From positions 27,912,267 to 27,976,266 of the forward strand of contig OY540809.1 in the NCBI GenBank assembly GCA_961205875.1: a stretch of 64,000 bases of DNA, read 5' to 3'. The notes under the pieces are model-generated. The model made no database searches. It saw nothing but the letters and a program-made list of their open reading frames with translations, and was not told the origin of the DNA. Position numbers and translations under genes: made by a program. Numbering within the stretch: position 1 is the stretch's first letter; each line of letters opens with the position of its first letter. This document shows positions 56,016-64,000 of this stretch, in pieces. The stretch is from Sialis fuliginosa (Eukaryota; Arthropoda; Insecta; Megaloptera; Sialidae).

Positions 56016-56726
56016 CGCAATATCAAAGATACGAGAAGCTTTGTGATCATTTAAGATTGAGACAAAAAAAAATGTTCTTTGATTTTAAAATTAAAATTGA
56101 TATTTCCGTTTCACGTCTTTTTTCGTTCCGTGTCTGTCTGTCTGTCCGTCCGTCCATCCGTCCGTGTGTGTGTCCGTCTGTCCCCTGAATCCTTGTCACA
56201 CGCATAACTCATGAACCACTGAACCGATATTGTTGAAACTTGGTCGGATGATGGGGTCTGGATTGAGGACTGCCCCATTTCAAAATCATCAAAATCGTGT
56301 GTAAGAGGGAGGGGCGACATCCCAAAATATTTATTTCTTCATAATATCTCAAGAACGATACATGTTATGTAAAAATTTTACAGCATTTTTTTTTAGAGCA
56401 TTAAATTTCTTATAATATAAGTCTACAATCTACAACGTTTGTTGTTAAATATTCCCTTACAAAGATTTATATCAATTTGCTTTCAAAAATCGTGTTTTGT
56501 TTTTTAAAATTGATATTTTAAATGTAATGTTGACGTTTGCACAAATTTAGATTTAGATTAAAACTTTCAAAAAATTAAAAATATACGAACAAATATATTT
56601 TTAAGTAAAATTGTTACAAAATTAAATGGTTAACCAATGCTAGGCAATTTATCTGAGCACTTTAACTGTATTTATTTAAATTGTTCAATAATTAACTATC
56701 TTTGGTGAATTTAGTACGAAGAAGCA
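56016..56726 (-). mobile_element. Family B element, copy 7
   Basis: Starts CGCAATATCAAAGATACGAG on the 3' side and ends TTAGTACGAAGAAGC on the 5' side. It has the GTCTGTCCGTCCGTCCATCC tract, the AGCATTAAATTTCTTATA module and the 120-bp segment missing from copy 5. Two ORFs (56000-56188 plus, 56111-56320 minus) are reads of the repeat on both strands, not genes. Confidence 0.66.
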
Positions 56727-57048
56727 CTGTGCATTTACTTGGCAGATTTTTTTTTTAAATTTACTATACCATACGTCTTAAAACTCATTATTTTACATTA
56801 CACACTGTGAAAATCGATTGTTTATAATTTTTGCTCACACAGCAATTACATACGTAAAACACGCAATAATACATATATTTATTTACTTACTGTACAATAA
56901 ATAGAAGTTTGTAATACCTACAAACAATTTACTTACATATATATAGATCAACTTGCATTTAAATAAAAGCCCATAATTATTTATTTTTAAATGGTGTTAC
57001 GACTTTTTTACTTAAACAACATGTCTAAACATATACATGTTTCTAAAC
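56727..57048. other. AT-rich spacer
   Basis: Begins with the ATTTACTTGGCAGAT extension shared with B copies 1 and 6. Otherwise nothing recognised. Confidence 0.35.
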
Positions 57049-57549
57049 CAGTGGTTTTCAAACCGTGAGGTGAATAATGAACAAAATATTAACCAGGAAA
57101 TCGGAAATATTATAAACAAATGTTTTCGAGCAAGAAGAATTAACATCACAACAAAATTAACAAACGCTTAATTGTCTTGTCTTCAACAAGATATCACACT
57201 AATGTTTGGTATATTTAAATTTGAACTCAATATACCAGTGGTTCCCAAAGTGTGCGCCGTGGATATGCAGTCTCATTTGTCCCATTAATTTAATGTTAAT
57301 GAATCAAAAATAAATTAATTATATTAATTTGTTCAATAATGCAATTATTTAACATAAGTTAGCTATGTTGAGAAGAGCGCCATGGGACACCTAAGTTCAA
57401 AAAGGGCGCCGCGACTTGAAAAGGTTTAGGAACCACTGAGATACACAATTTATTTCGTGTTTTGTTAATAAATATGTAAATATTAAAAAAAAGTACAAGA
57501 ATACCATTAGAAATATGTACCGCAGACGTTAAAAAGTTTAAAACCACTG
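57049..57549. mobile_element. hAT-like element, outer of a nested pair
   Basis: CAGTGGTTTTCAAACC at the left mirrors GTTTAAAACCACTG at the right. Flanking octamers TTCTAAAC (57041-57048) and TCCTAGAC (57550-57557) match at 6 of 8, an aged target duplication. CAGTGGTTTTCAAACC is a widespread hAT terminus. The element contains another hAT (57236-57438). Confidence 0.62.
57236..57438. mobile_element. hAT-like element, inner, 203 bp
   Basis: CAGTGGTTCCCAAAGTGTGC at the left and TTTAGGAACCACTG at the right are inverted, with GCGCCGTGG and GGCGCCGCG near the two ends. Flanks CAATATAC and AGATACAC agree at 5 of 8 only. CAGTGGTTCCCAAAGTG is a known animal hAT MITE terminus. It lies wholly within the outer element, so it is probably younger. 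Confidence 0.65.
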
Positions 57550-60279
57550 TCCTAGACAAATATATTACAATATATGATATACAGAAAATAATAATATGTT
57601 ATGTGTATAAAATATATCAGTCACAAACGAATTCCGATGCACCAAACCGAATCTCTACGAGTCCTGCCACAACCGTAATAAAATACATATGACAGAGAAT
57701 GTGTATTAGCCAAAAACAATTGGCAACCGCAGTGAATATTTCACGAAATTATTAGAGTAGATAAAAATCTGTTAACGAAGCACACGCAATAATACGAATA
57801 ATATATTGTTTTGATGTTTATAGCCGGGCACCAAGTCGTTGTGGGTAAATATTTGTCAACATTTAACGGAGCGAAGTTGTTATTGTAGTTTAGAGCAAAG
57901 GTCGGGAGCTAATGGGCTCTGGTTCATATCCAGTCTCTCGGATTGTGTAGCTCATGTTGAGTGTCTATTTGTCCAATGGTCCTACAAGTGTGGAGTAAAA
58001 TTATATGAGTAGTATTTATAAATTTAACATTTTTTTAATGTTTTACAATATGCAGCTTTTTAGTTTATTTGCAAATAAGAAAATAATGCAAGCATAAAAA
58101 AGTGTGTTCTATTTTTTAGGTATATATAATTTTATATTTAATGTCAGTAGTTTTTATATCTTGATTTTTTTAAACGCAAAAGAAATAAAATAATATTTAT
58201 GTATGGCAATAGTCTCCAAGAAATAAATAAAGTAATAAAATTATTTTATTATGTTGAAAACATATAAAGTTCAAGTTTTTTTAATTTCTGCAATTAATTA
58301 TTTTATTGACATTTCATTTGAAATAACATTATAAATTCTATTACTTATTTATTTATTAGTTAATACAAAATTGAAAGAGAAAAATATTTAAAACAAGGCT
58401 ATTTACTTAATAAAAAAAAAAATAATAAAATATAACGAAAAAGTATTTTCAAATTTGTCTTTAATCATATTTCAAAATACTAATGGTATTTTTTTACAAA
58501 AAAAAAAAAAAAAACTTTTTTTCTTATTCAATTTTTTTATTTTTAGCACTTGGTCGGTATAATATTAAACTCCATACGATAGGAACCACTGTTTCACGTG
58601 TAACACTGGGCATTGTTCAGTGGTGACCCTGTGTAGAGGTACAAAGGCCTCCTTCTCAGTCAGTTTAATTATACATCGAGATTTGTGATAATATGATTTC
58701 CTATTGTTTCTGTCTGAATTGGGTTTAACAATTTCGAATGTTTTTGTAACCGTCTACCACATATAAAATATACACCTCATAAATTTTATGTTTACACAGT
58801 ATTATGTTTTGTATAAAACCAGATCATCTTGTTACTTGAATTACACATATTAAGGTCGAACAAATATTTTTAATTTTAGATTAAAAAAATATATTCAAAA
58901 AGTAAAAATGTTATCTTTATAATAATTAATTATTGGACAATTTAGATAATTTCGTTATTTCTAAAATATTGTATTACTCTACTAATAAAAGATAAAATAT
59001 TATCGTTAGTTAATAATTCATAGAGAAAATGATAATTAACTTTTTTTCAATAAAAATATATTATTACAAGTATTAATTGACGCAATTGAAAATTTTGATA
59101 AATTAAATTGTTTAACAGGTATTTAAAATGTTTTCCTTGTGGTCTCTCTGAATTCCCCCCCCCCCCCCTAAATGATATATAAGAACCATAAAGCTAATAC
59201 AAGTCAAACCCATCTATATAGTATAAAACTATAAAACTCCCACCAACGGGCGCTGGGTAGTCCATACCTGTAATTTTTATTCTCCCAGTTAACTTTCATA
59301 GAAATATAGCTGTACAGCCATAATAATGATACACACTTGGTTTATCAGTAAGATATGGCATTGTACTGTGGTGATCCAAGCAATTATGAGACTCTGAACC
59401 CTTGTTGTACCTACTCCACCTACATTTTTTTTAATAATTAACTTTCATAAACATATATTCTAATAACCCATCTTTAAAATACAGATCAAATTATAAATAC
59501 GTATCATATTTTTGCTGAGGGCGGCATTAAATTAATTAATATTTTTTTATAAATAAACAAAATTAATTACAAACATGATGTTGAATATCAACCTCTTTCA
59601 TCTCACATAGAGACTATATAAATCCCACAGATAGATATTAATAATAATCTTAATTTAAAGATACATCAAGAACAGTAAGGTATGCTGTCATATTTTTACA
59701 TTTAATAATTCACGTTTCCAAACTTCCTACTTATTTAATGACGTTTGCTAATTAACTGTCGTCAGTTTTAAAGAGAACATGTCTTATCTGAGAATGTGAA
59801 ATTTTAACTCTAATTTATGCATTCAATTCATACCAAATTATGTCCGCAAAAACAGAACTGCGAAATATATTTTTACGTGTCTAAAATGTAGCAATTTGTA
59901 CATTTTACTGGTTGGATATAAACTAGATGATAGCATTATATTATCACATGTAGTTGGGTTGTTAGACATGATATCTTCTAAAACATTTATGAAATGTTCT
60001 GTAGTAGGTGTGTATCAATAACAATTAAATTAAAGTAAAGGTTGCTTCGGTGGTCGGTAGGATTTCAGTGCAAATGCTTAGAAATGTATATCCACCCATT
60101 GTTTAGAATTAATTTATAATTATCAGTTACTAGAAATTATTGTTTAAGCCAATTATAGATCCATTTACAATATACATATAAGTATATAACAAATGTAATG
60201 TTTTCATTTTAAATAAATTTTTGTTTATTTGTATTTGTATTTTATTCTGCAAAAAATTTTTTTTTTCAACTTTGTACAT
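57550..60279. other. Long AT-rich stretch, no gene
   Basis: Contains an 18-A run (58498-58515) and a 14-C run (59155-59168). GC-richer patches at 57640-57960 and 58600-58690 have broken frames. 57927-57950 (CTCTGGTTCATATCC) resembles a tRNA T-arm without a body. No paired ends seen. Confidence 0.35.
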
Positions 60280-60413
60280 TATTTACTAGAGGGCATCATT
60301 TAACATGTTCACTCAAAATTTCAAGTTTCTAGTTTATACATATTTTGCTTTGACTGAAAAGAACGGATGGACGGACGACAAAGTGAGATAAATAGGGTTT
60401 CTTCGGAACCCTA
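60280..60413 (+). mobile_element. Family D element, copy 3 (3' fragment)
   Basis: Carries AAAATTTCAAGTTTCTAG, ACGGATGGACGGACGACAAA and ends GGTTTCTTCGGAACCCTA as in the other two copies. The 5' three-quarters are absent. Confidence 0.62.
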
Positions 60414-61475
60414 AAAAACAGGTATTATAAATATATTATATAAATCTTGAATATCAAGTTTCGTCATATAGCAGTTAAAATAAATTCAGTAACTACCAAA
60501 ATTTATATTTCCAGTTAATCTTAATTTCTAAAAAAAATTGACAACAATACGATACACAATGTATTCAAATATTTATACGTTCTTAAGTTCTTAAGGAGTT
60601 TCACTCGAATAGCAAACAATGACCTATTTTCAGAATTGGTTGAGAAAGTTCACAAATTTTTTTGTTAAAAAATATAACATAACAGATAACGGATATAAAA
60701 AGCGAGTTGTCTAGCTGATGGCCTAGAGTTGTTCTCCCTCATTAAAAAAATGTTTTTAACCTGTTACATTTTACCATAAGCAAATCTTACAACTCACTTT
60801 TCATGATATGGTACCATGAATTTGATGAATGAATTTTTTTATTGAAATTGTTTTTTGACGTGAATAACGTCTAGAGTTTCAGGCCATCAAAAACTTGATG
60901 TAACATATAATAAGCGTAAATTTAAAATCAGTATATACCGCTATCACGCGGCTTTTGGTCTCAAATTATAGATCTCAATTAGATCTACAAGTTACAAGTA
61001 AAAATCAAAACATTTAACCAGTTTTAATGAGTAATAAATTTAATATTATAAAAAACAAACAATAAAAAATATAATTATAATATGTATTCTCTATGCAGTA
61101 ACGTCTTTAATTTTTTGATTTTAAATGAATAAAAAAATAAAAAGTAAATTTCGTATTTCCACAATTTTGTTTGTAAATATAATTAATTGTTTTTATGTTC
61201 GTACAAATCATAAAAAATAACTATATTATATAATACTTAGTTTTGTTTAACCACACTGTTACGTATTCACGTTAATCCCTCGACTGTGCATCTCGACATA
61301 ATCACACCCATGTTTTAATAATAAATATATATAAAAGCCATATAGGTATTAGATTACAAAAATCTGAAATTAAACTACAACACTAAATATATATAACATC
61401 CTACCTTCTTTCGTGAAAGAACATGAAACCAAAATCCTGACTAAAGGCACTTACAAATGCCTGCCATAAATACAG
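60414..61475. other. AT-rich stretch, possible intron side
   Basis: No repeat or coding. The last bases, CCTGACTAAAGG (61436-61447) and AAATACAG, could act as branch point and 3' splice site of the segment that follows, although the pyrimidine tract is poor. Confidence 0.3.
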
Positions 61476-61727
61476 AGAGAAATCAATGGACAACATATTA
61501 CAGCCATTTCTCTAAGAGAAAAAAATCTATTAGCGGACAAACTCCTTAGAGGAAGGGGAGCGAAACTGTTATCCAACTTTGTTCATGTTTCAACACTTAG
61601 ATGTATTGAATTAATCCGACGACACTCGTCCCCGGTCGCCATTCTGGAAGATGAATACACAGTGCAGGATTTCCGATTGATGAGTTGGTATCATCTCTGG
61701 GGACAACTTGGTAACAGTGTGAGAAAG
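61476..61727 (+). CDS. Candidate internal coding exon of an unknown host gene
   Basis: 252 bp (84 codons) open in one plus frame, bounded by AG at the left (ATACAG before 61476) and a good donor-like AAG/GTGAAA at 61727/61728, with phase 0 at both sides. It is markedly GC-richer than several kilobases around it. The translation is mixed and protein-like, including LLADKLLRGRGAKLLSNFVH, STLRCIELIRRHSSPVAILE and MSWYHLWGQLGNSVRK. The other two plus frames have early stops. I do not recognise the family and infer no function. A relic of a repeat or a chance ORF are the alternatives. The acceptor lacks a strong pyrimidine tract. Confidence 0.33.
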
Positions 61728-62436
61728 GTGAAAAGTACAGCAAATATTTAACAAATGTATTGTCTTTTATTTTAGCTTCATGACGTAATTAGATGATTCA
61801 TATTGAAGTAAATCAAAGAAAATGATAAGTTATTTATTACTTTATAACGTTTTATATGATATATATATATTCATTAAATTTATAATAGCTCTTCCAATAG
61901 AACTTTCGTAAAACAATGACAAAAACAAATAAAGAAAAACAGGTTTAAATTCATGTATGTATGTACCTAAACATAAAGGCATCTACTTGTAATATTAATT
62001 AAAATAATTATTTATATCCTTTTATCTTTATATTAATTTATATTAATTTTCGTATTTTTTTAAAATCAAGCATATTTGTGAGATTGCATTTAAAAAGATT
62101 ACCTTTATAATAGACAGAGATGTATAAAAATATTTAGGAAACCCCAATAATTAAAATATATTGAAAATATTACAATCGTTTTAGCGTTCGTTTTTCTGTA
62201 GTATAGGGTTATTTTAACCCTTAACTGGTATCGTAAATTTTACAAACGTAACGTATCGTGGGGTATTTGCGGCCCCCATTGAAGATGGCAAGCTAGTTTC
62301 AATAATGAGACTGGAATACACTTTATAAATGGTAAATAATACACCCATTTAATGTAATCAACTAGCTTTACCATTATTTTTAGGTACCTACAAAAACTCT
62401 AAATAATTCGGGCAAGACATACACGAGTGTATGTCA
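61728..62436. other. AT-rich stretch, nothing firm
   Basis: 62212-62280 begins TTAACCCTTAACTGGTATCG, resembling a TTAA-element left end, but no right end was found. CTGGTATCGT recurs directly at 63253. The ACATACACGAGTGTATGT hairpin sits just before family D. Confidence 0.3.
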
Positions 62437-63142
62437 TAAGGGTTCCGAAGTACGTATTACGTGAAATGTTTGGAACCACTTACAGGTGCATTTTTAAATT
62501 AGTAAAAAATATAAAAAAGTGTCAAGTTCTACTAATTGAGATCTATATTTTGACACCTCACTTGCCTAGATATTAAAATAAAAAAATCTATGACGCCCCT
62601 CCCTATAATTCCAAAATTTAAAATTATATTGTTGACTTTAGTATTTGTCGTTGGTAGTCCCACCAAAGCCTCGTTAGAGGGAGGGGGGGCAAAATAAAAT
62701 ACAGCTTTTAGCCCCCTACAGGCGCCATTTTTGAGTTAAAAAAAAATAAAAAATATGGTCAAATTCTACTAATTGAGATGTACATTTTGACATGGTATAC
62801 AATTTTTTTTTTTTTTTGGATTTGCTTTAAAGCCCCTACAGGCACTATTTTTGATTTAGAAGAAAAATAGAAAAAGGGTCAAATTCCGCTTGTTTGGTTA
62901 TACATTTTAACGTGCCACATGCCTTGGTATAAAAAAATATTTTTTTACTTAGCTTTAGTCTCTTATTGCCCCTCCTGAAATATTATTTATTCAATAAATT
63001 TGTACATATTTTACTAGAGAGTGTCATTTTACATGTCAATAAAAATTTCAAGTTTCTAGCTTATATAGTTTACGAGCTATTTAGCTTTGAGTGAAAAGGA
63101 CGGACGACAAAGTGAGATTAATAGGGTTTCTTCGGAACCCTA
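62437..63142 (+). mobile_element. Family D element, copy 2, longest
   Basis: TAAGGGTTCCGAAGTACGT to TTTCTTCGGAACCCTAA. Three internal units begin ACAGGTGCATTTTT, ACAGGCGCCATTTTT and ACAGGCACTATTTTT, each followed by an AAAAAG...TCAA...TTCTACTAATTGAGAT-like part. It ends with GACGGACGACAAAGTGAG. About 75 bp longer than copy 1. Confidence 0.62.
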
Positions 63143-64000
63143 AAAATTAATTTTTAGGAAAATTTTTAACAAAAATATATTTCTTTCTTATCTAATATGA
63201 ACTTGCAAAAAAAGCATGTTTCTATGCCTCTAATTAACAATTTAAAAAAATCAACTGGTATCGTGGAGGCTAACCGGCCCTTAACACGCACGTACCTCCG
63301 TTCCTGAAGGTGTTAAAACGTCGAACGAGTCGCGACGTAATGAGATTATTTAAATGGCGGGTGCGCACGACCGAATCAATATTTTCGAGAAAATTACTAC
63401 GATAAGTAAAAGCATTAATTAAAAAAAAAACAATATAAAACGTACAAGCCATAATATAAAATACCTGTTTTAATTTCATGTATTAATTTTTATTTAAAAA
63501 AATAATATAGCCTTCAACTATGTTTGGTTACTGAATATTACAAAAATAACCAAATTAAAATATCTAAATGATAATTTTAATTTCGGAAAGAGTAATCAAA
63601 TAATAATTGGATTAAATGAAAATTTTTAACTTCCAATAACAAAATTATAAACAAATTAAATTTATAATGCCAGACTTTAACAATTGTACAACATTTAAAA
63701 CAATTGCAGACGCAATTAGACAACTGTCTAAAAAATAATTACATTTTACATCAAGTAAATAATCCCACTGAAAAGATTACTATTTAGAACTACTTAGCAA
63801 CATATACGTTTTATTAAATTGGTTTGGTTGCTGTTACTAGATAAATGAATCTACCCCAGAATTGTTTTATAACAATTAATTATAATTAAAAATGTGAAAT
63901 ATTGCGGTTATCATTTTATTTGTTATTGTTTTAATTATCTCAGTTAAGATCCACTTATTTTAGTGAAATTCGAATGTTCTCAGTTATTATAAGGCTCTCT
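63143..64000. other. AT-rich end of window, no gene seen
   Basis: 63250-63400 is GC-richer; a 69-codon minus ORF there (63270-63479) has no recognised wording. The rest is AT-rich. Confidence 0.35.

Noticed and set aside
57890-57960. tRNA-like GGTTCATATCC
   Set aside because: The supposed T-stem does not pair well and no cloverleaf is possible upstream.
62212-63300. TTAACCCTTAACTGGTATCG as a TTAA element containing family D
   Set aside because: The second CTGGTATCGT at 63253 is in direct, not inverted, order and no matching TTAA border was found.

Overview
The window looks like intergenic or intronic DNA from an insect nuclear genome. It is strongly AT-rich by eye and carries no bacterial-type gene, operon, rRNA, convincing tRNA or CRISPR. 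An insect source is suggested by short Helitron-like elements of the CTAG-ending kind common in insects, a 5'-truncated Jockey-type LINE, several hAT and TTAA-site elements, and four units of the TTAGG insect telomere repeat inside one Helitron copy. The order cannot be fixed from this sequence alone.

No complete protein-coding gene can be supported. Most short ATG-to-stop ORFs are AT-rich noise or shadows of repeats. Two things carry real protein signal. One is a broken Jockey reverse-transcriptase C-terminus (minus strand, 3683-4358). The other is an 84-codon stop-free, GC-richer segment with splice-like borders (plus strand, 61476-61727), the only candidate host exon I found. A weak LINE-like relic lies near 46.6-46.8 kb.

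Layout: 0-5 kb holds a Helitron end, a small hairpin element and a Jockey copy with a 10-bp target duplication, itself split by a 990-bp hAT element with a perfect 8-bp duplication. 5-17 kb holds copies of families I call C, F and B, Helitron relics, a TAA-flanked MITE and a TTAA-flanked element. 18-28 kb is dominated by inverted-repeat DNA: a 1.16-kb foldback element (family A), a 555-bp element built on GGAGTTAACTCC, a second TTAA element, and a 3.4-kb nested palindrome (24721-28160) with 411-bp outer arms and 930-bp inner arms. 28-36 kb has B copies with a fresh 127-bp tandem duplication, a Helitron with both ends intact, pogo-like and TTAA MITEs, and a 1.28-kb hAT rich in AACCGG motifs. 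37-50 kb repeats B and F and adds a GC-rich hAT (43881-44431) and a 408-bp mariner-like MITE. 51-57 kb has a 282-bp hAT, a 1.3-kb foldback with a 60-bp MITE in its loop, Helitrons and two nested hATs. 57-64 kb is mostly plain AT-rich DNA apart from family D and the candidate exon.

The elements do not form a pathway. What the window records is a layered history of insertions. Several borders are exact because target-site duplications survive, and some families (A, B, D, F and the 52.6-kb foldback) I could not assign to a named element. Every superfamily name given rests on target-site length and terminal motif, because no transposase gene is visible.
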